A stretch of DNA of 64,000 nucleotides from Triticum aestivum (GCF_018294505.1 NC_057795.1:225855193-225919192), one strand, 5' to 3'; counted from the first letter of the stretch, positions 19,103-31,023 are shown. The notes: generated by a model not told the origin, from the sequence alone. Numbers and translations are program-made.

Positions 19103-21577
19103 TTATGCGTCAAGTACAAGAGCTTCTCGACAAAGGTTATATACGCGAATTCCTTAGTCCTTGTGTTGTTCCTATTATTCTAGTGCCGAAAAAGGATGGT
19201 ACATCACGTATGTGTGTCGATTGTAGAGGCATTAATAATATTACTATTCGTTATCGTCATCCTATTCCTAGGCTAGATGATATGCTTGATGAATTGAGTG
19301 GCTCTACAATATTCTCCAAAGTTGATTTGCGTATTGGATACCATCAAATTTGTATGAAATTGGGAGATGAATGGAAAACAACATTTAAAACTAAGTTTGG
19401 ATTATATGAGTGGTTAGTCATGCCTTTTGGGTTAACTAATGCACCTAGTACTTTCATGATATTAATGAACGAAGTTTTACGTGCTTTCATTGGACGATTT
19501 ATGGTAGTTTACTTTGATGACATATTGATTTATAGCAGATCTTTGGAAGAACATTTGGAACATTTGCGTGCTGTTTTATTGCTCTACGTGATGCATGTTT
19601 GTTTGGTAACCTTCGGAAGTGCACCTTTTGCACCGACCGAGTATCTTTTCTTGGCTATGTTGTTACTCCACGGGGAATTGAAGTTGATAAAGCCAAGATT
19701 GAAGCTATTGAGAGTTGGCCGCAGCCCAAAACGGTCACACAAGTGAGGAGTTTTCTTGGCCTCGCTGGATTCTATAGGCGTTTTGTGAGAGATTTCAGCA
19801 CCATTGCTGCACCTCTCAATGAGCTTACAAAGAAAGATGTGCCTTTTCTGTGGGGTACCACACAGAAAGAAGCCTTCAAGGTATTGAAAGATAAGTTGAC
19901 ACATGCTCCTTTACTCCAACTTCCTGATTTTAATAAGATTTTTGAGCTTGAATGTGATGCTAGTGGAATTGGATTAGGAGGTGTGTTATTACAAGATGGC
20001 AAACCTATTGCATACTTTTCTGAAAAATTGAGTGGGCCTAGTCTGAATTATTCTACTTATGTTAAAGAATTATATACTCTTGTTCGGACTTTAGAAACAT
20101 GGCAACATTATTTGTGGCCCAAAGAATTTGTTATACATTCTGATCATGAATCTTTGAAACATATTAAAAGTCAAGGTAAACTGAATCGTAGACATGCTAA
20201 ATGGGTTGAATTCACTGAGAATTTCCCCGATGTCATTAAACACAAGAAGGGAAAAGAAAATGTTATTGCTGATGCATTATCTCGTCGCTATGCTATGCTT
20301 TCACAACTTGACTTCAAAATATTTGGTTTGGAGACCATCAAAGATCAATATGTGCATGATGCTGATTTTAAAGATGTAATGCATAATTGTAAAGAAGGAA
20401 GAATGTGGAACAAGTTTGTCGTTAACGATGGATTTGTGTTTCGTGCTAACAAGCTATGCATTCCAGCTAGCTCTGTTCATCTTTTGTTGTTGCAGGAGGC
20501 GCATGGAGGAGGATTAATGGGACACTTTGGCGTGAAGAAGACGGAGGACGTACTTGCTACACATTTCTTTTGGCCAAAGATGAGACGGGATGTTGAGCGT
20601 TTTATTGCTCGCTGCACTACATGTCAAAAAGCTAAGTCGCGACTCAATCCTCATGGTTTATATATGCCTTTGCCTGTACCTAATGTTCCTTGGGAGGATA
20701 TATCTATGGACTTCGTTTCAGGTTTACCTCGAACAAAGAAGGGGAGGGATAGCATATTTGTTGTCGTGGATAGATTCTCGAAAATGGCACACTTTATACC
20801 ATGTCATAAAAGCGATGATGCTGTTAATGTTGCTGATTTGTTCTTTCGTGAAATTATTCGCTTGCATGGTGTGCCAAATACTATTGTTTTAGATCGTGAT
20901 ACTAAATTTCTTAGCCACTTTTGGAGATGTTTATGGGCTAAGTTGGGGACTAAACTGCTTTTTAGTACTACTTGTCACCCCCAAACTGATGGACAAACTG
21001 AAGTAGTCAATAGAACATTGTCTACTATGCTTAGGGCTGCTTTGAAGAGTAATAAGAAAATGTGGGAGGAATTCTTGCCTCATATTGAATTTGCTTATAA
21101 TCGTTCATTGCATTCTACTGCTAAGATGTGCCCTTTTGAAGTTGTGTATGGTTTCCTACCTCGTGCACCTATTGATTTGTTGCCTCTTCCATCTTCAGAG
21201 AAGGTTAATTTTGATGCTAAACAACGTGCTGAATTGATTTTAAAAATGCATTAGTTAACTAAGGAAAATATTGAGCGTATGAATGCCAAATATAAACTTG
21301 CTGGAGATAAGGGTAGAAAACATGTTGTGTTTGCACCTGGAGATCTTGTTTGGTTACATTTGCGTAAGGATAGATTTCCTGATTTGCGCAAATCAAAGCT
21401 CATGCCACGTGCTGATGGTCCCTTTAAATGTTAGAGAAAATAAATGATAATGCATATAAACTTGAGCTGCCTGCAGATTTTGGGTTAGTACCACTTTTAA
21501 CATTGCAGATTTGAAGCCTTATTTGGGAGAGGAAGATGACTTCCGTCGAGGACGACTTCATTTCAAGAAGGGGAGGA
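19103..21577 (+). pseudogene. pol: CRM-2 RT, RNase H and integrase, right of D
   Basis: Resumes at ttatgcgtcaag. RT motifs [33 protein letters not shown] and YFDDIL are present. A one-base loss in a T run near 19573 shifts the frame. RNase H ([19 protein letters not shown]) and the integrase HHCC (RCTTCQ) and D,D,E core are then open until TAG 21252-21254, where CRM-1 has GAG. Further one-base losses near 21429, 21483 and 21540 break the C-terminus. This copy keeps the integrase zinc Cys that CRM-1 lost. Confidence 0.88.
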
Positions 21578-22494
21578 TGATGAGGACATCAATACCATTG
21601 TCACACCCACAACCCCTACTGCTATACATACTGGACCAATTACTAGAGCTCGCGCACGCCAACTAAATTACCAGGTAATTTCGTTTCTTGGTAATGATTC
21701 TAATGTTCATGAGAATATGATGCTACCTAAATTGGATACATTTGTTTTGCTTACAAATGAAGGGCCTATCTTGGAGAAGGATGAACATTGGAGCAAGAAT
21801 AAGCATGGAGATGATGGCATGCGCAAGGGGAACAAGAACGGAGTTACAAGTGATGATTTCAGGTCTTTGAAGCTACCATAACGAGTGCATGAAGCCTTGG
21901 ACGAAATATACAAGATGTCACTTCATAAATTTCGTCCAGAGGCTATTATAGGTGCTGCATCACCTTTTTATTGGGCCAGGCCCATGTAATTTCGAAATAC
22001 ATAAGTATAGGCTATTTTTAGAGTCTGTATGTGTGGGGAAACAAGAGATAGGGTTGATTTCGGACCCCTCCACCAAGGGCCACGAAATTCCCCCTCTCTT
22101 CCTCCATATATACAGCCCTTAGGGCACCGTTTAGACTTTGGGTTTTGTTTAGATTAAAGTTCACCATAGCTGCAACTTCGCATACTTCGTTTGTGTTCAA
22201 CGACCAGACAAAGGCATCACAGAACCCCACCTTGATCAATAAAGCTTTCATCTTATATTCGCAATATCCAGATTGCAATCTTAGTTTCTTGCTTGTTCTT
22301 CATTTGCTCGCAGGAAACAGACCCTCGTGGTCAGGTTGATCGTGCTACGGCGTGGTCAATAACCTCTCAGAGTTGGTTTAGCGATTGCTAAGGAGCGACG
22401 TCCTCGCACGTTCGTAGTCGGATCGTTAAAGTCGACTTCCACCAAAGCGATATCCATCATCTCATCGAAAGACGGGACACCTTTGCCTCTATCA
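21578..22494 (+). repeat. CRM-2 3' LTR (917 bp)
   Basis: TGATGAGGACATC...CTCTATCA, TATA element tatata 22107-22112, AATAAA about 22238. The polyprotein tail ITRARARQLNYQV is readable in its first ~110 bp, showing that the coding frame overlaps the LTR. Confidence 0.9.
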
Positions 22495-23357
22495 ACTCGG
22501 TAGGATTTTCAAATACTTAGGCGAGTACTGGACTGCGGCTAAGCCCCCGAGTGGGAGGTTTGCTCTCCACTCAGTAGGATTTTCAAATACTTAGGCGAGT
22601 ACTGGACTGCGGCTAAGCCCCCGAGTGGGAGGTTTGCTCTCCACTCGGTAGGATTTTCAAATACTTAGGCGAGTACTAGACTGCAGCTAAGCCCCCGAGT
22701 GGGAGGTTTGCTCTCCACTCGGTAGGATTTTCAAATACTTAGGCGAGTACCGGACTACAGCTAAGCCCCCGAGTGGGAGGTTTGCTCTCCACTCGGTAGG
22801 ATTTTCAAATACTTAGGCGAGTACTGGTTTGCAGCTAAGCCCCCGAGTGGGAGGTTTGCTCTCCACTCGGTAAGATTTTCAAATACTTAGGCGAAACGGA
22901 TTCGCAGCAAAGCCCCCGAGTGAGAGGCTTGCTCATCACTCGGTAGGATTTTCAAATACTTAGGCGAAACAGATTCGCATCTAAGCCCCCGAGTGGGAGG
23001 TTTGATCTCCACTCGGTAGGATTTTCAAATACTTAGATGAGTACTGGACTGCAGCTAAGCCCCCGAGTGGGAGGTTTGCTCTCCACTCGGTAGGATTTTT
23101 AAATACTTAGGCGAAACGGATTCGCAGCTAAGCCCCCGAGTGAGAGGCTTGCTCGTCACTCGGTAGGATTTTCAAATACTTAGGCGAGTACTTTTTTAAC
23201 TTAGGGGAGGGCAGGCTCACGGCTAAGCTATCGAGTGGGAGGGATGTTGTCACTCAGAGTAGTTTTTTAACTTCGACGAGGACGAGCTTGCGGCTAAGCC
23301 CCCGAGTGCGAAGGATGCTCTCACTCGGAGTAGTTTTTTTAACTTAGGCGAGGATGG
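22495..23357 (+). repeat. Tandem array, ~74-bp unit, copy 2
   Basis: About 11-12 units with the same variant order as 6452-7262. The final units (gtagttttttaactt type) run up to the C2 insertion. The last five bases, gatgg, are the left target-site duplication of C2. Confidence 0.88.
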
Positions 23358-24270
23358 TGTTGGCATTCTGGGAATGGGGGTCCCCAGACTTGCCTGCTTG
23401 CGGCCTGCGACATGGTTCAAGGGGTGGCCTAGTACGGCCCATCTTCATCAACTCAAGCTCAAGACCCTCGCGAGGGGCCAAGCCTCGCGGGGCAGACGAC
23501 GCAAGGCATCCTCAGGAACGGCCTCACCAGGCAGGCTCGCGAGGAGGTGGAGAGATCAAGGCAGGGGTACCTCGCGAGGTGCTCATGACTCAAGCCATGA
23601 CGATTGAGACCAGGCAGGCGCCAGGCGGGCGCCAGTCTGCGCAGTGTCCTCGTTTCCTCTTTGGTGCAAAGGGGGCAAGCGCAGACGCGGAGTACCGAGG
23701 CATCAAGCAAAGGTTACCATTTTGGTGCAACGAGACCAAGACCAGCAGAGCGGCAGGAGGGAGGTCACCGTGGAGCCCAAGACGGCGTCATTGCCAGTGC
23801 CTTTGGCAGTCGAAGACCAACTTTAGTTAGGATAACTTGTACCAGACGTTCCCCTTCAAAATGGCCATTGTTGGCTCTCTTCCCGCTCAATATTTGGGAA
23901 GAGGACCAGGGCCTCTATATATAGGGATAGCCACCACAGTAGAGGGAGGGGATCGAGTTCTCATTAGATCCAGAGGCGATCGAACTCACCCAAGTAGTAC
24001 ACCGCACCAGCCCAAGAACACCTCTCGCGAGGTTGTTCTTCCTTTGACTATTCATCATCAACCCCTGAGGCAATCCACCACACCACACACTTGATTAGGG
24101 TATTACACCACAACGGTGGCCCCAACCAGTATAAACCTTGCATCCCTTGTGTTCATCGTGTAGCTTAGATTCTCAGCGAGGCGTTGGGACGTGGAACGGT
24201 AGGGCGAAGATCTTCGTGTGCACCCCAGAGTTTGAACCTTAAGGGTTTTGTTGGAACCCGATATCCAACA
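23358..24270 (+). repeat. C2 5' LTR (913 bp)
   Basis: TG...CA ends. TATA box tatatata 23916-23923. Paired with 29945-30844. Confidence 0.92.
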
Positions 24271-24272
24271 TT

Positions 24273-24290
24273 TGGTGCGCCAGGTAGGGG
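24273..24290 (+). promoter_or_regulatory. C2 primer-binding site
   Basis: tggtgcgccaggtagggg two bases after the LTR, identical to that of C1. Confidence 0.72.
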
Positions 24291-24341
24291 TGCGCTGGAA
24301 TCTTTCTTCCGTTGTTCCGCGTTCGATCGTTCATCGCATCC

Positions 24342-25955
24342 ATGGCTGACGCTCGCCGAGCTCGCGCCGAGCGTCGGGCTGCTCTCGCCGCCCGTGTCGC
24401 TCAGACGGCTCCCGTCGGTGGGCCTCCCCATTGTTCTCCGTCGCCTACCGCCAACGCCGCCACCAGCCCGGCGGGGAACAAGCAGCAGGCGTCGTCGCTG
24501 CATCCCTCGATGCGGTGGGAAGGCTGCACCGCTACTCCGTCGCTAACTCCAGCTGGTTCATCGTCGCACGCTCGTCGCGCTCCCACGGACGCGCATTCCG
24601 TGTTGCTCCTGGCACGTGAGCTCCTGCACTACTGCCCCGTCGAAGACCTCTACGAGGAGTGGCTCGCTCGCATCACCGAGCTTGTCAGCGTCGCAGGGGG
24701 CTCCCCTGCGCCGTCCCTCTCACTGCCTCGCCCTCCATCCTGTGTGGGTGATGCAGCTCAGGAGGTGCCTCCGCCACCTCCTCCCCAAGAAGGCGCCCTG
24801 GCTCCAAGGCGCGTGGCCCCTGGACGAGACTCACCGCTTCCAGCGCCCATGCGACAAGAAAGGAGCTGCCAAGAAATCCCTCGTCCCCAAGAAGGTGCTC
24901 GTGTGCTCCCTACTCCAGCACGTCAAGACCGCATCCTTGCGCTAGCATGTCAAGACCCCGTGCTGCCCCTGGCGGCGGCGCGCGGGAATCCCCAGGAGCA
25001 AGCCCCGCGTCAGCAAAGGGCACCGGTGGCCACAGCAGGCTGCCACGCCTTCACCATGGAGCTACGCAGTGTCGCCTGGCCGGGCAAGTTCAAGCCGGAT
25101 CTGCTTCCTCGCTACGACGGCACTGTCGACCCCGCGGACTTCCTGCAGCTCTACGAGCTAGGCATCGAAGCGGCCAATGGAGACGAGAAGGTCAAGGCGA
25201 ATTGCTTTCCCATGGCACTCAAAGATGGTGGCCGCACCTGGCTCCTGAACCTGCCTCCTGGCATGATCTCCTCTTGCGACGAGATGCACACCCGCTTGAT
25301 CGCCAACTTCCAGGGCACTCGTGACCGTCCTCCGGTCGTGGGTGACCTACGCCGCATCAAGCAGCAACCTGGAGAGACCCTGCAGAAGTACATCCAGCGC
25401 TTCAATAGCGCTCGCCTCAAGATTCACAAGGTGACCAAGGAGGCTATCATCTCAGCGTTCTCTGATGGCGTCCGCGTCAAGACGAAGGAGGAACTGGCAA
25501 TCCACGAGGATCTGTGCACATCTCTGGAGCTGTTCAACCTAGCGACCAAGTGCGCAGGGGCTAAGGAGAGGCGCCTCTCCCTTCTCGAGCTCCCAACCGC
25601 TGACCCTGAAGAGAAGAAAGCCAAGGCCAAGGACGTGAAGCGCAAAGGAGCAGCTGTGCTCGCAGTAGAACCAGAAATGAAGCCCGGTAGGGACCAGCCA
25701 GAGTCGTCCAAGGGCAGCCGGTACTGCGTGTACCACGACCTCCACACCCACAACACCAACGAATGCCAAGAGCTCAGGGCCGTGCGAGAAGGATGTATCG
25801 GTCGACGCCCCGAGCGCAACGATCGGGGCTACGGCCTTGGAGGAGGAAGAGGTGGAGGACAATGGGACGACCGAGGCCCTCGCCAAGGGTGGCATGACCG
25901 ACCTCACGACGACCGCTGGCAGGACCAACCTCGCGGGGGGGCTTGTAGTGATTAG
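24342..25955 (+). pseudogene. gag: C2 gag
   Basis: ATG 24342 (MADARRARAERRAAL) follows a short leader and is preferred over an in-frame ATG at 24312. The N-terminal ~170 residues are Ala/Pro-rich. The Tat-type capsid domain lies at about 245-400 (PDLLPRYDGTVDPADFL, NFQGTRDRP, QQPGETLQKYIQRFNSARL). A Lys-rich spacer, a YCVYHDLHTHNTNEC zinc-like motif and a Gly/Arg/Asp-rich tail follow. TAG 25953-25955 ends it, but the same frame continues (PREDRPQGN), so the natural product was longer. Confidence 0.85.
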
Positions 25956-26839
25956 CCTCGCGAGGATCGCCCGCAGGGCAACGTAGGCGTTCCTCCTCTG
26001 CCACCACCGCCCAGAAGGAATGACAACAATCATCAGGACGAGGGGGCTGGGGTCTTCCAGGAGCCACGTGCTATCACTTGCATCTTGGGCGATGTCCAGG
26101 CCCCCGCCTCTCAGCGCATCTTCAAGCAGTTTGCTTGCGAGGTGAACACAGTCCTCCCCAAGCTCGAGGCCACGCGCCCTCTCATGTGGTCCACGTGCGC
26201 CATCACGTTCAGCTCAGCGGATCAGCTGAAGTGTGCGGCTACAGCCGGGGTCCTCCGAATGCTTTGTTCTCCAGTCATCAGCAATGTGCAAGTTACGAGG
26301 ACCCTCATCAATGGCGGTGCAGGACTCAACTTCTGTCCATCGAGACGTTCAACAATCTCCAAGTGCCATATGATCAGCTTCAGCCAACCAAGCCTTTCTC
26401 AGGAGTCATTGACGGCTCCACCACCCTGATAGGGCAGGTCCGCCTCCCTATCACCTTTGGACAGCGCAAGAACTACCGTATCAAACTCATCGACTTTGAC
26501 ATTGCCCACATTCGCCTACCATACAATGCCATCCTCGAGTATCCACCCCTGGCCAAGTTCATGGCAGTGACTCACCATGGATACAATGTCCTCAAGATGC
26601 CGGGAAACGGCGGAGTCATCACAGTCCCCTGCGAAGAGAAGGATGCGGTGCACTCTCTCGAGCGTGCTTGCCAAGCTGCATCAGTCGAGGACCCAGAAAG
26701 CAAGAGTGGGAACCCTCTCGAGGAAGTTCCCAAGAAGAAGAAGACATCACCCATCTCAAGGCCTCAGGAGGCAGGCATCTCCGGAGGCACTGCGCCAGGA
26801 TCTGCGCCCCTCCAAGGGGCTCCTCCCTCCATCACATAG
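25956..26839 (+). pseudogene. pol: C2 protease region
   Basis: Continues the gag frame after one stop (ILGDVQAPASQRIFKQF). The expected active site reads LINGGAGLN, with Asn for Asp, as in C1. A frameshift near 26330 moves to a second frame with IETFNNLQVPYDQL, PITFGQRKNYRIKLIDFDI and YNAILEYPPLAKFMAV, the C-terminal half of a Tat protease. A Lys/Glu/Pro-rich linker ends at 26839. With Asn at the catalytic position the enzyme would be inactive. Confidence 0.8.
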
Positions 26840-27100
26840 GAAGGCGTGCCCGGCGCCCTCCTCGGGCAAGGCTCGGGGGCTCTCTCTGGAGGGCCTCAGA
26901 CTTTGCCAAGATCACGAGGGAGGCGCTCGGGCACCATTTAGAGGCATGCTTCGTGGCACGTTTCCCTCGGGAAGGCATGAGGCAAGGAGGGCCCATCCCT
27001 CAGGAGTTCATCACCAAGGTCACTTAGGAGCTGCAGGAATCGAGACTCGAGAGACATGCGCCGCAATCGCTGCTTGCCTGGCGTAGCTCCCCATCTAGGC
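26840..27100 (+). other. C2 pol linker, degraded
   Basis: Lies between protease and RT remnant. A short readable piece (FAKITREALGHHLEA...IPQEFITKVT) resembles pol-linker coding but is not assigned. Multiple stops. Confidence 0.45.
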
Positions 27101-27391
27101 GAGGATGGCAGGCTGCACGTCTGCATCGACTACCCCGGGCTCAACCGAGTCGCGTCTCAGTAGCGTTTCTGGCCTTCGCGCGTGGGACGTTGCGAGGGTC
27201 CACCTCACAGCTACATTTGCATGCCTTTCAGCCTGCCGAACGCGGCTGCTGCTCACCAGCGCCTAATGAGGAGCATTCTAGAAGCTCAGGAGGCCAGGCA
27301 CTCCGTGTTCCTGGCAGAGATGGAGATGGACCTTGAGGAGCCGCCCGGACCCCCAGAGCCTCCCGAGGCTCAGGGATCCGATGGCTCATGA
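27101..27391 (+). pseudogene. pol: C2 collapsed reverse transcriptase
   Basis: One frame reads EDGRLHVCIDYPGLNRV (RT motif near the first catalytic region) and, after a TAG near 27149, YICMPFSLPNAAAAHQRLMRSIL (the MPFGLxNA motif). Normally about 70 residues with the first catalytic Asp separate these blocks; here only about 25 codons do. The frame ends in an acidic Glu/Pro tail with no YxDD motif. The RT has therefore lost its catalytic core. Confidence 0.75.
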
Positions 27392-28505
27392 GGATCGGCT
27401 TCTTCACTGTGCATCGTCAGCTACTCCAACACCCGCTCTACAATGATATCAGGTGACATCTTTCGAGTTTCATTTCAGCTGGGAGCGCCCTCAGGGCTGC
27501 ATTATTCCCAAGTCGCATGGGTCCATCCCCGCGGCATGTATCCGTTTTGCTTATGTCTTTAGTTCACTTTGCTGGAGGTGCCCCTCAGGCTGCATCATCC
27601 CCAAGCTGCTCGGGCCTGACCCAGTGGCATGTATCTTTCCTGCATCTACCTAAGCTAATTCACCTTTCGTTCATGACCTCCCTGTGATAATCGCCTGCTC
27701 GATTGACACCTGCCCTTTGGAGCCACTCGCTCTGGCATGGCGCTTGTGCATGGGTCCGTCCCTGCAACGTCGACAAATCTGAGCGGTCGAGCTCTGGCCC
27801 GTGGCAGCCCGGCAATCGCCACCTCACCAGGCCCTCAGTGCCCTCATCACCCTCTCGGAGCAACCAATGGCTGGCCGACAATCGTAATGGCAACCCTTGC
27901 TTCTCTCGTGTTGGCTTACAGAAACTACCTGAGGAACAATGTGGGGGGCATCGCGAGCCCTCTCTCTCTCCCTTGCCCGTACGATCCGCTCGCGCGTTAA
28001 AAGGGGGGATCCTGAGCATCGTGACTCAGGAGCTCTTACTGGCTCTCCAGCCCTCACCCCCTGGCCTTGTCCACGGCATCGCGACCTGGCATACCAGCGG
28101 CGGCTGAGCTCACTCGAGGGCTGGGACCTGAGGACATAGAGCACGAAGGAGAATGCGGAGAAGGGGAGGAGGAGCTCGCGAAGGTCTGACTCAGATACAT
28201 CCCAGCTACCGACGTGCAAGTCCGGCACCTTGCGAAGGAATGGCTCCATGCTTTCGATATAAGTCCCGCTCCTAGAATAGCTAATCGATGCAGCGCCAAA
28301 CCTCCACTCATTGCGGCTCTGTGACGGCGATGTTGCCTTCCTTTCTCGCCTTTCAGTGGCTGCTTGAGCGCTAAAGGGGACCTCCTGAGCATCGCGCCTC
28401 GGGGGCTCTTACTGGACCTCGGGCCGCTCACCTCCTGGCCTTGACCACGGCATTGCGACCTGGCGTACCAGCGATGGCTGAAGCTTGCCTGGGGACCGGG
28501 ACCTG
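27392..28505. other. C2 GC-rich region without a recognisable gene
   Basis: No motif recognised on either strand. A diverged internal direct repeat is visible: about 28006-28140 and 28370-28520 share cctgagcatcg, ggggctcttactgg, tggccttg and gcgacctggc. Long open stretches on both strands follow from high GC content. Confidence 0.6.
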
Positions 28506-29662
28506 TCAGCGTAGAGCACCAAGCCATCGCGAGGTTAGAAAGGGGGAACCGAGCCGAGACAGGACAAGCATCTTGCACCACTTCATGATAAGGATAATAT
28601 CAACAAAAGACACAACATACGCTTTACATGCCCCCACGGGGTACTTCCTTGATTCCTCGCAGGAAACAAGAGGCGCAAATCCTAAGGAACCCTGACTACA
28701 TGTGCCTCCATGGCCGACGCCATCATCAATAGTGGGCCACGAGGGGCCGGCGCCAACCCCATCCATATCAGCCGCGTTGGCGTCCTGATGCAGCTCATAG
28801 CTGTCGTCGCTCATCTCCGGAGTCACGAGAAGCTCATAGCTGTCGTCTCGAGGGCTCATAGCTGTCGTTGCTCGTCTCCGGAGTCACGAGAAGCTCAGGA
28901 GAGTCGCTGGACCCCCAAGTGTCACTGCTGCTGCCGGAAGGAGCCGCTAGGGAAGCGGGCGACAGGCCTAGCCATCGCCACGTTGACGTCCTGGCTGCCA
29001 CATCTGGGGCAACACTCCAGCCGGCGTCCATCCATGTCAAAGACCTCGAAGAGCATCAAGGAGGCGCCATCGTATTCAAAATGAATCATGAAGGCGCCCC
29101 CTGTTCGGCAGACCAGGGCAATCTCGCCCCAGCCTCGAGTCATGTAGACTTTGCCCGGAGCAACGACCTCAACCTCCGCTCCGGTCGCCGGGGTACCGCA
29201 GTCGGCATGCTGCAGCCAGAGCTCGAGAGGCCCTCGTGGCGGCATCTCGAAGGCGAAGAAAGGAGGAAAGCGGATCTATGAGCTTGGAGGTATGGCGGCA
29301 TGGAGCACGAGCATGCGAGAGGAGTCCGCAGCATGGACTCCAGGAGCAACGACGCGCACCGCCGTGGCTCGTCGATGTCGCCAACGGCGTGGGCGGCACC
29401 GCTCGTTGTCTTCTTCTCTAGGGCCCTCGGCCTGAGCGTACAGTAGGAGCAGAAACCCAGGAGGCGGCCGCTCATACCAGGGCCTCAATGCCTCCGGCCG
29501 AGCAACCTCATCGCAGCGGCCGAGTACCGGCTGTTTCTTCGGCGGGTGCGGGTCAGGCCCCTCTTGGGGGGCCTTTCCTTTCTCCTCAGTTGAGAACCGG
29601 CGGATCGGTGCCACTGGCGATAAGATGGAGGAGGAGCGAGGAAGAAAAAGCGAGCGGGGCAA
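28506..29662 (-). pseudogene. C2 antisense ORF, possible B3-like fold
   Basis: On the minus strand, between pol remnant and 3' LTR. One frame is open from about 29662 to 28922 with a single stop at 29276-29278. It contains VYMTRGWGEIALVCRTGG and FEYDGASLMLFEVFDMDGRR, a pattern like the second half of plant B3 DNA-binding domains (inference only). After frameshifts a short acidic repeat, DDSYELLVTPEMSDDSYEL, recurs two to three times (28780-28910). A TATA-like TATAAGTA lies at 29704-29697. I see no clear ATG at its 5' end; ATG 29245 is internal. Antisense extra genes at this position are known in Tat-lineage elements. Confidence 0.5.
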
Positions 29663-29696
29663 GGAGAGATGGACTGCGGGGGCTCGCGCCTCTGTG

Positions 29697-29704
29697 TACT
29701 TATA
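29697..29704 (-). promoter_or_regulatory. TATA box for C2 antisense ORF
   Basis: TATAAGTA on the minus strand, about 35 bases before the start of the antisense open frame. Confidence 0.45.
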
Positions 29705-29929
29705 GTCCAGAGGAGGCCAACCATCGGCCTCCGTGATCGCAGGTAATCATGACCCTCCATGCATGCAGGAACTCGTCAAATCAGGGAGTTGTCGAGGCAG
29801 CATGGGGAAGTGGAGACGCCCACGTCCAATCAACCGCCATATGGCGACCAAGGCCGCAGGCTGTTGGGGCCCGCGGCGCTCCGCGCTTGCCCTTTCGCTT
29901 CACTGCTAAGCCAAGTCCGAGCACGCCTT

Positions 29930-29944
29930 GGGCCCCGGGGCTAT
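29930..29944 (+). promoter_or_regulatory. C2 polypurine tract region
   Basis: gggccccggggctat immediately before TGTTGGCATTC. Only partly purine, as is common in this lineage. Confidence 0.55.
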
Positions 29945-30844
29945 TGTTGGCATTCTTGGAATGGGGGTCCCTAGACTTGCCTGCTTGCGGCCTGTGGCGT
30001 GGCTCAAGGGGTGGCCCAGTACTGCCATCTTCATCAACTCAAGCTCAAGACCCTCACGAGGGGCCAAGCCTCGTGGGACGGACGATGCAAGGCTTCCTCA
30101 GGGACGGCCTCACCAGGCAGGCTCGTGAGGAGATGGAGAGATCAAGGCAGGGATACCTCGCAAGGTGCTCATGATGCAAGCCATGACGATCGAGACCAGG
30201 AGGGCACCAGCCTGTGCAGTGTCCTCGTTTCCTCTTTGGTGCAAAGGGGGCAAGTGCAAGCGCGGAGTACTGAGGCATCAAGCAAAGGTTACCATTTCGG
30301 TGCAACGAGACCAAGACTAGCAGAGCGGCAGGACGGAGGTCAGCGTGGAGCCCAAGACGGTGTCATCGCCAGTGCCTTTGGCAGTCGAAGACCAACTTTA
30401 GTCAGGATAACTTGTACCAGATGTTGCCCTTCAAAATGTCCGTTGTTGGCTCCCTTCCCGCTCAATATTTGGGAAGAGGACCAGGGCCTCTATATATAGG
30501 GATAGCCACCACAGTAGAGGGAGGGTATCGAGTTATCATTAGATCCAGAGGCGATCGAACTCACCCAAGTAGTACACCGCACTAGCCCAAGAACACCTCT
30601 CATGAGGTTGTCTTCCTTTGTACTGTTCATCATCAGCCCCTGAGGCAATCCACCACATCACACACTGGATTAGGGTATTACACCACAACGGTGGCCCGAA
30701 CCAGTATAAACCTTGCGTCCCTCATGTTCATCATGTAGGTTAGATTCTCAACAAGGTGTTGGGACGTGGAACGGTAGGGGGAAGATCTTCGCGCGCACCC
30801 CAGAGTTCAAACCTAAGGGTTTTGCCGGAACCCGATATCCGACA
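29945..30844 (+). repeat. C2 3' LTR (900 bp)
   Basis: Pairs with 23358-24270. TATA box 30491-30498. Ends ccgatatccgaca. Followed by target-site duplication gatgg 30845-30849. Confidence 0.92.
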
Positions 30845-31023
30845 GATGGGCTCGTGGCTAAGCCTCCGAGTGGGAGGGATGCCCTTACTCGGCATAGTTT
30901 TTTAAGTTAGGCGTGGACGGGCTCGCTGCTAAGCCTCGGAGTGGGAGGGATGCTCTCACTCGGCGCAGTTTTTTAACTTAGGCGAGGATAGGCTTGCGCT
31001 ATGCCCCCAAGTGGGAGGGATGC
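30845..31023 (+). repeat. Tandem array, ~74-bp unit, right remainder
   Basis: Two to three units of the gtagttttttaactt type (ctaagcctccgagtgggaggg). It is the continuation of the array interrupted by C2. Ends at gatgc, beyond which D2 starts. Confidence 0.85.

Larger units (their letters stand above)
9674..22494 (+). mobile_element. CRM-2: partial CRM-type element split by D
   Basis: Consists of 9674-10420 and 19103-22494, rejoined by removing element D and one ttatg. It lacks the 5' LTR, leader and gag because it starts at the duplication breakpoint. It ends with a complete 3' LTR in the 74-bp array, exactly as CRM-1 does. Confidence 0.85.
23358..30844 (+). mobile_element. C2: complete but coding-defective Tat/Retand-type element
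   Basis: LTRs at 23358-24270 and 29945-30844 (TGTTGGCATTC...CCGATATCC(A/G)ACA). Flanked by identical gatgg target-site duplications (23353-23357 and 30845-30849) inside the 74-bp array. The interior has gag, protease, a collapsed RT remnant and an antisense reading frame before the 3' LTR. No RNase H or integrase is recognisable, so the copy is non-autonomous. Confidence 0.9.

Noticed and set aside
27703..28581. Several 85-175-codon ORFs on both strands of C2
   Set aside because: High-GC open frames built on an internal repeat. No motif and no consistent strand.
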